A stretch of DNA of 64,000 nt from Carallia brachiata (GCA_021464245.1 JADCRB010000055.1:1394487-1458486), one strand, 5' to 3'. Numbered from the stretch's first letter, positions 1-12,875 are shown. Numbers and translations are program-made. The notes: generated from the sequence alone by a model not told the origin.

Positions 1-202
1 AGTGGTGTGTAAATTCTTTTGATGAATCATCATGACATTATAGGAATTTGGACACCATGGCACCATGCTAATTGTTTCATATGCCTTTTTATTTGGTTCA
101 GATATATAGTTAATTTTTTAATGTCGAGTTAAATATATGCCCAAGGTTTTTGGCTGAATCTTGATTATTGTTTATTCACTTTTTTCTTTGGATGAATATC
201 AG

Positions 203-2654
203 GCATATTAGATGTTCTATCTGGTGATATGCCAAAGGGTATCAAGATTCAGACCAAGCACCTTGAGGCGCTCATTGAGTTGCACAACATGACGGGGATC
301 TTTGCTAGGAATATTCAGCACTTATTTTCAGAATCTGATCTTCGAGTTTTAATGGATACACTAAAAGCAGTTTACCTCCCATATGAATCATTTAAACAGA
401 GGTAAACAACAGAAAAATAAACTGGTTGTTTTATTTTGGTTAGTTTAGCGCAATTACTTAAATCTTTATGGAAACAAAATTTAACAAACCAATAATGCAA
501 AATGAAATACATACAAAATTTTAATTTTTTGTAATCTCTATTTAAGTTGGATACGGATCAGGTTGTAAGTTGTCTCCTTTAGTTTCACCTGTCAATTTTC
601 CCTGCTTATTTCTTTGTCTTGGAAATTGTTTTAAGCTGAAAAGTAGGCAACATGATTGACAGAAATGGAATGTGATATGGCATATCACAAGTACTGGTCT
701 AATTGACTCGTTTGGTGTCTTGGTCACTGAAGTTATAAAGGGACCTAGCTGGTCCAATATTTATTGGTGTCATGTGCCCCGTCAATTTAACGTTTTCCTA
801 TCCTGATTATGTCTCAATTAGGCTGACTGCCTTTCTTAGGTCTGATCATCGAAAGATGGAAGGCATAGGCTATGACTGATCCTGGGTAAATCGATCTCCC
901 ATAAGGACTTTCTCTTGTTCTTATGGCAGTTACAAGGACATTTCTCCTGAGGGGCTTTTCATTCAAATTTGAAGCCATGCAATTTGAGTTGACAAAGTGC
1001 TGTCATCCTTAGTTATATGCCTATATGCGAAAAATGAATTCTGGTGCTTTGCTGGATGTTTTTCAGGTATGGGAAGATGGAACGTGCAATCCTCTCATCT
1101 GAGATTGCAGGGGTGGATCTGAGGGGAGCTGTTACTCGTGGAGTGGGAGCCCAGGGAATCGAACTGAGTGAAACAGTTAGGCGAATGGAAGAGTCGATTC
1201 CCCAAGTCATTATACTACTCGAAGCGGCTGTAGAAAGGTGCATCAGTTTCACTGGTGGTTCTGAGGCAGATGAGCTAATTCTTGCACTTGATGATATAAT
1301 GTTGCAGTATATTTCTTCCCTCCAAGAAACTCTTAGATCTTTAAGAGTTGTTTGTGGAGTTGATATTATTGGTGACTCCAAGAAGGAAACTGGTTTGGAC
1401 AAAAAGGATGCTAGTCAAAGTGCACGTAAAGTTGACTCACTCTCAAATGAAGAGGAATGGTCCATCGTCCAGGGGGCTTTGCAGATACTCACAGTCGCAG
1501 ATTGTCTTACCAGCAGGTCCTCTGTTTTTGAAGCTACATTGAGAGCTACTCTGGCTAGATTAAGCACAAGTTTGTCTATTTCGGTATTTGGATCAAGCTT
1601 GGACCAAAACCAGTTGCACACTTCCGAGTGATCAAACTGCATCCATTGTAGGGAGGGCTTCCCTGGATGTGGCAGCTGTACGGCTTGTTGATGTTCCTGA
1701 GAAGGCTCGTAAATTATTTAACCTTTTAGATCAGGTATACAATGTAGGATCTTTCTTTCTCTCACCATATTCTCACTTCAAGAAGAATCATGTGTCATGG
1801 GATTGTGTTGTTGAAGATTCGATTGCCTGCAGAGATCTTCTTTTGTTATCTGTACTTTGCAGTTTGGCTTGACTATTTTCTGGTATCTTCCTTTGTCGCT
1901 CTCTTTGCTTTTGGATGGGAGATGTGATGCTGTGTTTTGCCTTGCAGTCAAAAGATCCTCGGTTTCATGCACTTCCACTTGCATCACAGAGGGTTGCAGC
2001 ATTTGCTGATGCAGTGAACGAACTTGTTTATGATGTTCTAATATCAAAAGTACGACAACGCCTCAGTGATGTGTCTCGTCTGCCAATCTGGTCCTCGGTA
2101 GACGAGCAAAGTGGTTTGCCTCTCCCAACATTCAGTGCCTACCCACAATCCTATGTTACCAGCATTGGTGAATATCTCCTTACCTTACCTCAACAGTTGG
2201 AACCACTAGTTGAGGGGGTATCTAGTAGTGATGGCAACGAGGAAGCCCAAGATTTTGCAGCTGAATGGATGTTCAAGGTAAGTAACTGATTTGTTGCCAT
2301 TGAAACCACTATTCTTGTTCTTGTTTTCCTTTCGTTCTCATTTGATTGGGTGTGTTTTTACTTTCTGCTTTGTAGGTTGCCGAAGGCGCTACTGCTCTTT
2401 ATGTGGAACAGTTGCGGGGAATTCAGTTTGTGACAGATCGTGGAGCACAACAGCTATGTGCTGATATTGAATATTTGAGTAATGTGCTTTCTGCTCTATT
2501 GGTGGACCATTCTCCAGTCCTTGCAACATTTCATACATGCTTCTCAACGCCAAGAGATCAGCTGAAGGATCTGCTCACATCTGACGCGGGGAACCGGCTT
2601 GACCTTCCAACTGCAACCCTCGTATGCAAGATGCGCCGCGTTAACTTAGATTAA
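203..2654 (+). CDS. COG7: Conserved oligomeric Golgi complex subunit 7 (3' part)
   Basis: This is subunit 7 of the COG tethering complex, which acts in retrograde vesicle traffic at the Golgi; the Arabidopsis orthologue is EMBRYO YELLOW. Only the C-terminal part is present, because the 5' exons lie left of the window. Exons read as 203-401, 1067-1734, 1948-2277 and 2376-2654, all with GT-AG introns. Recognisable segments are GAVTRGVGAQGIELSETVRR, SSVFEATLRATLARLS, VAAVRLVDVPEKARKL, RFHALPLASQRVAAFADAVN and the C-terminal LVCKMRR. Exon 1067-1734 does not keep one frame: it reads in one frame to about 1620 (ending ...LDQNQLHTS) and then continues in the +1 frame (SDQTASIVGRASLDV). That equals one extra base or two missing bases near 1620-1632. 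Family assignment is secure; whether the break is real is open. It converges on the LUC7-related gene. Confidence 0.95.
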
Positions 2655-5078
2655 AAAACTCTCCTAAATTTTGTTTTCTCTCTGTTCTTTTTTTTTGGGG
2701 CCTCCATCACCATGGATCTGCTATTGTAATCCAAGCCTTTTGTTCGCCAAACACATGCACCGCCGTTAAACGCATGTCAGCCGCCAATTCTTAAACCTTA
2801 TTAAATAAGATATGATTTAAAATTTATGATTATCCAAGCAAAATGTGGAATAATTTTCAAACGTATGTGCGTTCTCCAATTCTTAAGTTTCACTGAATCA
2901 AATATGTTGGTTAAAAAAAAAAAAGGAATCAAATATGAAATAAACGTTCTAATCATCCAAGAAAAATATTATTAATCTTTATGAAAATTTTATTCGATGA
3001 ATTTTATTTCGCAATTATATTTGACAAAAAAAATTATGCAACTGATATTTAATTAAATTTAATAATTAATACGCAAAAAAAAAAAAAAAAAAAAAAACAC
3101 TGAATAAACATCAAATTAGCCCTAGCAAAAGTAGTCGAAGAATAACTTAAGCGCACTCCTTTCTCTTTGGTCTAGCTGTGCATCGTCAGTTTATTACGCG
3201 TCCGACACTGATGTCAGTTTGTCTCGCATGGGACACCATTCATTAAAATGTGACACAAAAGATTGGAGTTTTGCCTAGATTGACCCAAGTGTCAGTTTGG
3301 TTACCCTTTTTCTTTCATTATTAAGATTCCACGCATAAGCTTTGAGTTCTGCCTAAATTACCAAATCGTCGGTTCGGTTATTTTTGAAATCTCGAGCTCT
3401 CGAGGGACCGTTCTTGTATTGGCAGTTTTTCAGATTGATAAATTTAGGTATGGTTGGCCTAGGAAAAGATGAAGAGATAAGGAATTGGATTTCCCGCTGT
3501 CGTGACGTGAAGACAGAACAAGCAGCTCCTTCAACAAGCAAGTAGTTTCACGAGTCCATCAATCGTAGGTCACAGTTCCGAGGAGGAACTCCGATTCCTA
3601 AAGCAACTTATTCAAGTACAAGTAACACCTATTTAGTTGTTTTTCTACAACATTCAATTTCGACGTGAAATGATACTATTAGACTACGCATCATCAGGCA
3701 CAAACACACAGAAACACCAAGTCATCCACAACCCACTTAATGGTTCACCCGTCAGAAGTAAATTCAATGAATGGAAACACATACATTAACAAAACCAAGG
3801 CCTACTCAAAAAATTGTTGGCACTTGATATATTGTCTATCAATTGACTTAAATCACAACAATTTTTTGATTCTTTCGATTCCATATCTTTCAGCTCATGC
3901 CCAGTTCCCAACGGGAAGGAGCAATTCTTAGGAAAATATTTCCCTAGCGAAAAAGAACCCTCAACACAAAACCGGGTATTCACCGACCAGTAGCAACTCT
4001 GCCGTCCAGGTACCTGCATAACTCAAATAAACATACGGTATATGACATCTTACACTGTAAAGTTACCTCCCGTCACCAACACAATTTCAAGTTTTGGGTT
4101 TCGCAACGTAGTAGTCTTACGTCCAGCTTCACTGATGCAGATTTTCAAGGAATTGTAAACAACAGTGTTTAGGCAATTATGCTTCAATTAGATAACTAAG
4201 AATCATTGGAAAATTACCCTGCAACTGACAGCAGATACCTACATTTGAGGGATCTGGTTTTCAAGATTCGAACCAAATAACCTACAGTGAAACAAGAAAC
4301 CATTTCTGACATGAAGATAAGTCATGAAGTATTTGCATTTGTCAACCTCCAAAACCTGATGCTTAAAGGTTTTCATGACTAGGTAAAAGGCACATATGGG
4401 AAGGAGGAGGGAACATAAACTTTCCTACCTTGTATTTTGTCAGACAACATGATACATTAAAGTCATTTATATGAGGACCAAAATTGGAGGAACCCGGTAG
4501 AATAACTTTAATTGACGCATGCTAACAGCACAAAATTTTGGAATTTTACATGTCCTTCCTGTTCAGACACAGGATCACCAATTGCAAACAAAATCACATC
4601 AACACAAAGCTGAGAAGAAATATCTATAAGAAGAGGGAGTCAGTCTACTGATGAGATAAGACTTATTTGTTACCTCAAACAATTGTCATCTCTCCAAGCA
4701 TCAGTGTCATTCATGCATACATTTTGAATCTGTCCTCTTACATAGATGAGAACAGATAGCCATCAATGGCCCACAACAGGGACAAGAATCTAGACTCTGA
4801 CAACAACGTTCCAGAGATAATTGCATGAAAATTTTAGTTCAATCCAACCAAAGCTGAAAATGAACACAAAAAGTGTTACAACAGCATTAACTCATACCTA
4901 CCTCAACCCTTTTCTCTTCTAATATCATTGATGAAAGGGAGGGTATAGTGCCAATAAAGCTGTGAAATAACAAAAAAAGTTTACCCATGGTGAAAAATGA
5001 ACATGTTCGTAGAACTTAGTAATGTAAAAAGTCTACCTCATTCAATTTAAAAGCTCAGACATCTAGTCACACAATGCA
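2655..5078. other. Intergenic region between convergent COG7 and LUC7-related genes
   Basis: No coding region could be supported here. The stretch should contain the 3' UTRs of both flanking genes. It is AT-rich, with poly(A) runs at about 2914-2924 and 3075-3096. Short open frames at 3353-3541, 3740-3931 and 3786-4019 show no protein-like conservation and look like chance. Confidence 0.6.
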
Positions 5079-7335
5079 CTAATATCGACGAACTGGACTT
5101 CTAGTTGACCTCCTCTTACTGTGACTAACTGGGGAACGTGACCTACTCCGATCACGATTCCTATCCCTGCCTCCACCTCCTCCATTCCTAGACCTCAAAT
5201 CTGGCCCCCTTTCTCCTTTGCCATTCCGCTCTCGAGGCCTTTCACGATCCTTATCGTATTCCCGATAATGGTCCCGCTTCCTGTCTCTATCTTTGTCTCG
5301 ATCATGATATCGGTCCTTGTCATCTGAATTACTCCTCCTCCTCCTGCTTTCATATTCCATCTCTTTCTTCTTTCCCCGTTCTTCAGCTTCTTTTTCCCTT
5401 GCCAGTCTTTCCTCTTCCTTTGCCTTCTCCTTAGCTGCCTGCAAATTGAATTTGACATTCTTTGTTCATTAAAATAACAACACGAGTTCATGGATAATTT
5501 GCTCCTAGAAAATTCAACTTACCTTGTACTCAGCTAGGAAGTCCCTGACCATGCCATAACCCATATGCTGCTTCCCCATGACATGAGACTGGGCCCTCTC
5601 TATTGCATCATTTGCCACCAGAAAGGAACCACAAATCTCACACAAGGCCATCTTTTTCTCCTGTGGGATCATCAGGGGTTTATCACTTTGGGACTGAATC
5701 AAGACCTTCTCAGCATTAAGTTCATCTACCTGTACAACAGTAGTCAAAAGTCACAATTTAAATGACCGCAATGAAGCAACTATAATGGGTGAATTCTTCA
5801 AAAATCTTCTACTTGAAGCAATGAAAATAAAAGACCAAATGAACAACTCAGGACCACTGTCTGAATTAACCAAGACCCAGGAGTGCAAGTCAGTAACTGA
5901 ATAGGAGCATTAAACTGAATGACAAAAAAATAACCGCCCAAGAAAAAAGCCAATACGCAGATAATGAAGAACCATGAGACTGCATATTCTTGTTTTAATC
6001 CTTTTTCAGGTTTTTGGAAAGAGGAGAGGCTGGCAGATGACAATTGATTGTGGGAACAAAGAGTCAAAAACTAACAGGCGAACAACACCTTTTTCATAAG
6101 TGCTTGAGCTTCATCCACCTTCCCAACCTCACCAAGGGCTTCCACTTGGCCCAGCAGATTTTTTATTTTCTCCTCCACCACAGCTAATCGCTCAGACTTT
6201 TCAGCTGACAGTGGAGGGGTAGGCATAGGTTCTTCATCTTGAGCAAGCCGCTCTCTTCCCCGTCTAACCCTTCTATCCAGGTCCATCACCTGTAATTGGA
6301 TAGCAAATAAGAGCATCTAAAATTTTCAAGCTAATATAACAAACAACCAAGAAAGATCTCAAACTACCAATTTTTCGCAACGCTGAGCAAGTTCTGCTTC
6401 AAATTTGGCCAGAAACGAGTCGTGTCTTGGGGACTTTTCAAAGCTAAAGTCAGAATTAAATAAAACACCAGTCGTTAAAACCAGAATAGAAATTAATAGA
6501 ATACTAGCCATTAAAATTGGAACAAAATTTCCATTTTATGACCTCATGCAATATTCTCAAAAAAATTTTTATAGTCACAGATAATATGACCACATAAAAG
6601 AAAAATAAGGTAACAACTTCCAAGCATATTCCATAACAGCAAGTGTGTACACCTTTCTTTGAGCTTCGGGTCATGAATCCTATCACAGGGCCCTGGAATA
6701 AAAACAAGAAGAAGAAGAAGAATTAATCAACCAAAACCTTTCCAAAAAAAATTAATCAGTGAAATCTTCATTTTTCCACACATCAGAGCCAAGACTCTGG
6801 CCAACTACTACCAAGAAATTATCCCAACCACAAAGTACAAATTTATTCGAAGTCGGTTTCCAAAATTCTAAACCAGAACCGAACTCGAATTCTAAATTTC
6901 CAAAGCCGAACTAAAAGAATCAAAATAAATTGATCGTCTGAAGCATTAACCAATAGAACTCACCATTCAAACAAGTTTCCAGGAAAAGAAACAAATAAAC
7001 GGAGTCAAAAAACAAAAAAAAGGCATCAGAACGCACCGAGATCGCTCTTGGTGTTGACAAACAGGTCGTGAGGGCAAAATCGAGCCATATAGTAGGGGCA
7101 AACCTCCTTCGAATCCCACGTGATTTCCTTGTACCCTTTTTTCTCTTCGGCCGTCAAATTTCGATCTGGAAAATCCAACATTTTAAAATTCTCATCAAAA
7201 CTCAACAACAAACAAACCATAGATTAACTGGAAAACAATCCGTCAACAGTTAACGCAAAATTAGGTTTTAGATTAGGGTTTTAGGAGGGCACCGGCTCCC
7301 ATGAGTTCGTCTAGCATAGCCCGCTGGAGGTCCAT
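5079..7335 (-). CDS. LUC7RL: LUC7-related U1 snRNP splicing protein (LUC7L3/LUC7RL type)
   Basis: This is a nuclear splicing factor that binds the U1 snRNP and helps choose 5' splice sites. Seven exons read without any frame break: 7293-7335, 7037-7165, 6653-6692, 6368-6443, 6089-6289, 5523-5729 and 5079-5438, giving 351 residues. The start is MDLQRAMLDELMGA, the usual LUC7 N-terminus. The first zinc finger is C37, C45, C60, H64 (within CPHDLFVNTKSDLGPCDRIH); the second is C193, C196, H212, H218. A middle coiled region contains RRVRRGRERLAQ and EEKIKNLLGQVEALGEVGKV. The tail is an Arg/Ser/Asp/Glu-rich RS domain ending RSRSRSPV...SPVRRY. The NTKSDLG and HMGYGMVRDF wording fits the LUC7L3/LUC7RL branch rather than LUC7A/B. 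Confidence 0.95.
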
Positions 7336-9734
7336 GACTGGCAGGGCAATGGAGGTTGTTGATATCTATAAGGCAAATAAAATTACTGTTATTCAAACTA
7401 AATTGTGGTGTTTAAATAAAGAAACGCCAACCAAGAGAGGAATTTAGGGCTTTTTTTTGTAATGAAACAGAAGTGAAATTTGTGGAATTAGGGTTTTGTT
7501 TGGTGTGGGCTTAGCTCAGGAAGCTGAGAAGATGGAAAGAAAAACCACGGCTGCTGTTTGGGCGGTATTATTTGACAAGGAGGGAGGGCTTCGTTTGATT
7601 TTCATCTATTTGTAAGAGTGCAATACAACGCAAGGAAATTAGAAGATTTTGTTTGGGAGCCTTGGGTTTGAATTTTTGTAGATTTGTGGTTTTATATGTT
7701 TTCTCGCTTATAATTGTGAGAATATTTTAAAAATTTTTGACATAAATTTTGATAATTTTTACTGAATTATGCACTTTTAGTGACTTATTATAATGACTTT
7801 TGTTTATTGTTCACGTAAAATAATATTCTTTTTATAATTTTGTGGAGTGTACTATTTCTTCCCTATTTTATGAACGAAAGAGCAAAAAAAATGTAAAAAT
7901 TAAAAAATAGATAGATGTCATTAATGAAATTATAATTTGTTGATGAAAGCGTTATTGTGTTGTTATATCAAAAGTTATAATTTTAATTTTTCGTAAGTTA
8001 TTCAGTGAATTTGTCATTTAATAAGGATTAAATATGAGTATTGTGACTTCAACCAACACACAAGACGAGCCTTTACACCGTGGAGCGATTTTTTGCAAAA
8101 AGATGAGGGAGAAACTCAGTAAGATGTTAGAGAAGCGAAATATACGATCACAAATGTAATTACTCGCGTTAAATATGAATTGAGAATTCAGACGAAAGCT
8201 TTTAATTTTATAAAGATCCTCAATTTTCCTACTATTTTTTTTTTTAAATTGGAGTATGGAGTGAAAATTTTAAAATTTTCTCTTGAACAACGAACATCAA
8301 CCAAAGATGAAGATTTTTTTTTTTTGCTCTCTATTCTCCTTCCTCCTATCCATTTCTCTCTCTAAACATAGCGTAGAGAGGCGACGCACGCAGCCGGTGG
8401 ACCTGTTCCGCCAAGCCTAAAGCTGGGTCTCGGGCTATTCTTCTAGGTCTTGGGCTTGCTTGGCTCGGCTTCCTTGAGCAACCTATTCCCCTAGAGAAGG
8501 TTAGTTACATCCCCCTAGAGAAGGTTAGTTAGTCCGATTGGTTGATTGGAGCTTTGGGCTCTCAATTTTAAAGTGTGGGATTTGAGCATCATGTCTAAGT
8601 CTCACTGCCCTTCCTTTAGTTATCTAGACTAAGGCAGACCGAAAGGAAAAAAAGAACAGACCAAGAGGAAATTACTACGTACCATGAATGGATGTCCCCA
8701 TGTTCAGCTTGCCACTTGCCAGTTACCAAGTTATTGCTACCCTGGCCATTTAATTGAAAGAAGTATTTGACAAGATATTTTAGATATGATTAAAATAAAA
8801 TTAAAATAATATGAATTGTTAGTTAAATTTAATAACAATAAATTAATTATTAAATATTATCAAGTAAACTTTATAATCCCTTTAATATTATTTAAAATAC
8901 GATAATATAATTAACCTTATCAATTATTTGATATATCTCAAAGAAATAGACAAAAAAGCTGCCACAGGATAACCTAAAAAATGAAAAAAAATTAGAGGTT
9001 AATTTTAAAAAAATTATTACCTTTGCACTTTTTAACAAATTTAGTATAATTTTTAAAAATTTAAAAATTTAGTACAATTTAATTATTTTTTAAGAAATTT
9101 AGCATAATTTTTAGAAATTTACAAATTTATTACAGTTCAATTATTTTTTAACCAATCTAGCACATTGTTAGTTAAAAATAATCAGTTAAAAATAACTAAA
9201 TCTCTTAATAGACACATATGACACATTTACGTCTAAATCTAATATAGTTGAAAACTCTCAAATTGTATATGTGCATATGTATATACTGAGATATTCGATT
9301 ATTTTTAACTGACAATGTACTAGATTTGTTAAAAAAATAATTAAACTGTACTAAATTTATTAATTTTTAAAAGTAGTGCTAGATTTATTAAAAAATAATT
9401 AAATTGTACAAAATTTATAAATTTTTAAAGATTATACTAAATTTATAAAAAAATGTAAAGATTGTGATATACTTTTATATTAACCCAAAAAATTAATAGC
9501 ACAAAAAACTACTGGTAACCAGGAACATAACAAGGTCCAACCATCTGTATATACCTTACAGAAAGAATTATCCAAAACGTAGCTTTATGTGGTTCTCCTT
9601 TTTAGACTTAGCAGTGTACAAAACAAAACACCCCCACGTCCAATAAAGCCAATGAACTCTCAGACAAGCTCATATATGCTAATTATTTTGAGGAAAAAAG
9701 GGAAAAAAAAACCATTTAGCTTCTCATTTCAGCC
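7336..9734. other. Intergenic region between divergent LUC7-related gene and PEX11B
   Basis: The two flanking genes diverge from here, so both promoters lie in this 2.4 kb. I see no gene. It contains a roughly 20-base tandem duplication (8488-8507 and 8512-8531, ctagagaaggttagtta) and an AT-rich inverted repeat at 9019-9464. The 8390-8660 part is more GC-rich and looks like a repeat remnant, but I cannot classify it. Confidence 0.6.
9019..9464. mobile_element. AT-rich long inverted repeat, probable non-autonomous element
   Basis: The left part (about 9019-9190) is imperfectly repeated in inverted orientation in the right part (about 9295-9464). Each arm contains several diverged copies of a motif like aaatttagtataatttttaa, and the arms face each other through agttaaaaataatc. 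The shape fits a long-TIR foldback or MULE-like element. No clear target-site duplication was found, so the boundaries are approximate. Confidence 0.55.
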
Positions 9735-10415
9735 ATGAATGATACAGTGGACAAGCTGGTCATCTTCCTGGCAAAGAGAGATGGCATAGACAAGCTAGTC
9801 AAGACCTTTCAGTATGTTTCCAAGCTTGTTCACTGGCACGAAGAAGCCACCCACCCAGAAATTGCACAGAGATTCAAGCAATGGGAAGTTGCTTCAGGGC
9901 TCAGTAGAAAAGCCTTTAGAACTGGCAGGTTCCTTACTGGCTTTAATGCCCTGAGAAGGAGCCCCGGCTCAACCCCAACTTTTAAGTTCCTAGCCGTTCT
10001 TGCTAATGCTGGAGAAATGGTCTACTTCTTTTTTGACCACTTTCTTTGGCTATCGAGAATTGGAACTTTGAACCCCAAGTTGGCAAGGAAGATGAGCTTC
10101 ATTTCAGCTTTTGGTGAGTCTTTTGGCTATATATTTTTCATTGTAGCTGATTTTATTATAATGAAAGAGGGATTCCAAGCAGAAAAAAGACTAGTTTCTT
10201 CCAAAGAAGAAGATTCAAAGGAAATAAAAGAAAGCATTAAGAAGATTAGAGCCGAAAGAATAATGAGATTGATGGCAGTGGCTGCTAATATCGCGGACTT
10301 GATTATTGCACTGGCAGATATCGAGCCCAATCCGTTTTGCAATCATGCAGTCACTCTTGGTATTAGTGGGTTGGTCTCTGCTTGGGCTGGTTGGTACAGA
10401 AACTGGCCCTCCTAA
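9735..10415 (+). CDS. PEX11B: Peroxisomal membrane protein 11B
   Basis: This peroxin of the peroxisome membrane elongates the organelle before division. A single intact exon gives 226 residues; Arabidopsis PEX11B is about the same length. The start ATG follows ttcagcc and opens the typical MNDTVDKLVIFLAKRDGIDK. Further family stretches are ASGLSRKAFRTGRFLTGFNA (about residues 53-72), FFFDHFLWLSRIGTLNPKLA and the C-terminal ISGLVSAWAGWYRNWPS. Two or three hydrophobic segments are visible (about 92-110, 127-142 and near the C-terminus). The loop EKRLVSSKEEDSKEIKESIKKIRAE is charged. It closely resembles the B isoform rather than the PEX11C/D/E group. A possible TATA box (gtatatac) lies near 9547. 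It is the first of four genes in the same order as in Arabidopsis. Confidence 0.96.
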   Translation: MNDTVDKLVIFLAKRDGIDKLVKTFQYVSKLVHWHEEATHPEIAQRFKQWEVASGLSRKAFRTGRFLTGFNALRRSPGSTPTFKFLAVLANAGEMVYFFFDHFLWLSRIGTLNPKLARKMSFISAFGESFGYIFFIVADFIIMKEGFQAEKRLVSSKEEDSKEIKESIKKIRAERIMRLMAVAANIADLIIALADIEPNPFCNHAVTLGISGLVSAWAGWYRNWPS

Positions 10416-11360
10416 ACAAAAATCCAACAAAAAATTGAATGGCAATTAGTATTGTATTGTCAAAGATGTAACGTTGAAGCATATCTTATTTGATATTGTT
10501 CTTTCTGGTCAGCTACTATTACTATGCTTTTAGCCCATCTGAAGTTCTACTTATGGCATTTTAATTCCCTAATTTTTGATCGTCTGATGGAATGCCAAGT
10601 TTTAGGCTATCCCCTTGTTTGTTTGTGCACTAATTTCCGCTCTTTCTTGTCGATTTTGGCATAAAAGTTTAGGCATCAACTATAATTGGAGGTTCAAAAA
10701 GCAGCTAGAACGAACGAAATATATTGACAATTTACGTGTTCGAAATTAATATCTTCCACTTAAAACGCAATCCTTTGGAAAGGCAACTACTTTTAAAGAA
10801 AAAAATTCTTTTTCTTTTGTTCTTTTTTTCTTTTGTATATTGGAAATAAAAAGAAAACTGAAAACGTTGTTGCATATCGTACTATGCATGTGATAAACAT
10901 GCGGGGCTGTGTGTTTACACTTTGCATATTTCATGGAAAGGGAATAATTTTCCTCCACTAACCTTGGCGATCTCATTTGATATTTAAGGTTGATTTAATA
11001 TGTATTGATATTTAAATATTTGTGTCTTTTGAAGAGCCTTTCGACTGGACTACCAACACTGGAGGCCACTTTACCGAGTTTCAATCACAATCAATCCAAT
11101 TAACTATATCAAATATAAATCAGTATCCAGAAAATTGGACCGGACCAATTTAACCGTCAATCGGTTATGTTTTAGTCTAGTTTTTGCCCAGTTTTTAGAA
11201 ACAAATGGAATTGAGTGAAAAATTAGAAAAATCGGTTAAAATTGACCAGAATTTTGAAAAAATCGGTTTAGTCAGACCAGTTTAAGCCTGACAAGGAGCA
11301 ACAGTGGTATTGACTGATAATTATGCTCATGTGTTTCTAATTTGAGCACAGGGAGATGAG

Positions 11361-11534
11361 ATGAAGGGGCATCTATCCGATAATTTTGTCATGCCAATGA
11401 CCGTTGTTAACCCTCCTCCAGTTCAAGAGATGACCTCTCAGGAGGTTCCACCCCTTTCCTATTGTGAAGCTAGCCATATATCCATAGGTAAGAAATACCG
11501 GTATTTCTATACACATCAGACAGACAAACCTTAG
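11361..11534 (+). pseudogene. Short open frame, possible gene fragment
   Basis: An ATG at 11361 opens 57 codons. The stretch MPMTVVNPPPVQEMTSQEVP has protein-like composition, and there is a potential donor (ggtaag) at 11486. I do not recognise a family, and no neighbouring exon could be tied to it. It may be a relic of a gene or a chance frame. Confidence 0.15.
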
Positions 11535-12321
11535 CTCCTGTTGACACTTATTGATTGATCTTGACACAGTTTTGTTCAGACCATATAACACCATCTCAGC
11601 TGCAGAATTGTTTAGTCATATGTATTACGAGAGTTAAACTGTTCGATATTTGATCTGGTTAGATCTTTGACCAGGATTCTTTCAAAAGCGTAATCGGTAC
11701 TCTAGCAATCCAATTCCGAACTTTGTACTTGAAATGCCCAGAAATCTGTTGGCCCACCAGCCATACAATTATGCTAGCGTTGAGTCGCTTTGACAGTCGC
11801 ATTTGGTTATTGCGCATTCAAATCTTCCTCTTCCCATTCTGTTGACCATGCTTGTCTTCGGACCAAAGCGTTGGACACAAAAAATTTCGAAATCTGCATA
11901 TGGATCATGATCGTCACAAATTGCCTCTTATGTGTCCTCACTGGCGAACAAACAGGGGTTGTTCTGGCAAGAAAATAGAAAGTAACGGCCTTACATGGTT
12001 GACAGGAAGCGTTTGTTGCTTTGACGGATGAAAATTACAACCTTAGGCGAGATGGGTGATTTTTTTGCAACTATCCATAGGCTAGAGAATCCCTTAAGAA
12101 GGGATACTATTTTGGCTTTCATTGGTCATCATTGTGGCACTAATATGCAATAACAACAGCGCTGCATTTTAATTTTTATGGAGCCAAAAAGCAAAAAGCA
12201 AACGGAAAAGGTCAAACTCCAGATTGCGGTAGGAATTCTCGTACAATGCCAATTCCAAACAACATTCGGAAACCGAAATACGATTTGTGTCCTTCTCCTA
12301 GTATCATGAGGAATGTATTCT

Positions 12322-12329
12322 TTATAAAT
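12322..12329 (+). promoter_or_regulatory. TATA box of orphan gene A
   Basis: TATAAATA lies 96 bases before the ATG at 12425, at a spacing normal for a plant promoter with a short leader. It supports the view that the orphan gene is, or was, transcribed. Confidence 0.5.
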
Positions 12330-12424
12330 AGACACTTAGATTATGCTGCTCACAAAAATTAATCGTTTATTACCCCTCTGTCTTTCGTTTGCACGATCAA
12401 GAATTTTTGCTAATCAATTTCGAG

Positions 12425-12875
12425 ATGGACGGTGGCAGGGGCAGCCGTGCTGACGGTAGTGATGATGGTGATTTCCTTTTGGATGACACGGCGCAACTGC
12501 AGCCCATGAACCAGTTGTTCTCTCTGTTTTATAATAATAGTCTAGCCTATGCCGCCAATGTTCTATCGGATGACTCTGACGATGGGAAACCTTTGAGTTC
12601 TTTTCTGCCAGAAATTTTTGGTTTCACTGAGGATATCACAGAGACTGAGGAAACAGACCCGAATCTGCCATTGTCTACAGGAACGGAAGAACCATGTCCA
12701 ATGGTGTCTGCCCAGAAGGAACAAGGTACACGGTCTGCGTTAACCAAGTGTCTTGAGTTTTTTAATAATCTAATGATTGCGTCTTTCAGAAGTAGAGGAC
12801 TATATTAATTCGTTACAACCACCTGGTTTACTTGAATTGAGACTTCATAATTCATTCTTTGCTAATTTTTTGTGA
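12425..12875 (+). CDS. Orphan small acidic protein, copy A of a tandem pair
   Basis: I do not recognise this family. The ATG at 12425 opens MDGGRGSRADGSDDGDFLLD, followed by a conserved core PMNQLFSLFYNNSLAYAANV and an acidic tail rich in D, E, S and T. No signal peptide or membrane segment is evident. Read without splicing, it ends at 12808 (127 residues). A better reading may be a 64-base intron, 12726-12789, with donor AAG|GTACAC, branch-like ctaat and acceptor tttcag. The frame then continues as EVEDYINSLQPPGLLELRLH to a stop at 12875 (128 residues). Copy B at 14012 shares the start, the core and the spacing. The gene lies between PEX11B and TIP5;1. Confidence 0.5.

Larger units (their letters stand above)
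10416..12424. other. Intergenic region after PEX11B, repeat relics
   Basis: The first few hundred bases should hold the PEX11B 3' UTR. At 11090-11290 there are degenerate motifs around accgg/ccggt and aaaaatcggtt of the kind seen in decayed DNA transposons, without clear ends. A short open frame at 11361-11534 is listed separately. Otherwise I see nothing functional. Confidence 0.5.

Noticed and set aside
1013..1402. Long open frame on the minus strand across COG7
   Set aside because: It lies opposite a well conserved COG7 exon and has no independent support; it is a shadow of the coding strand.
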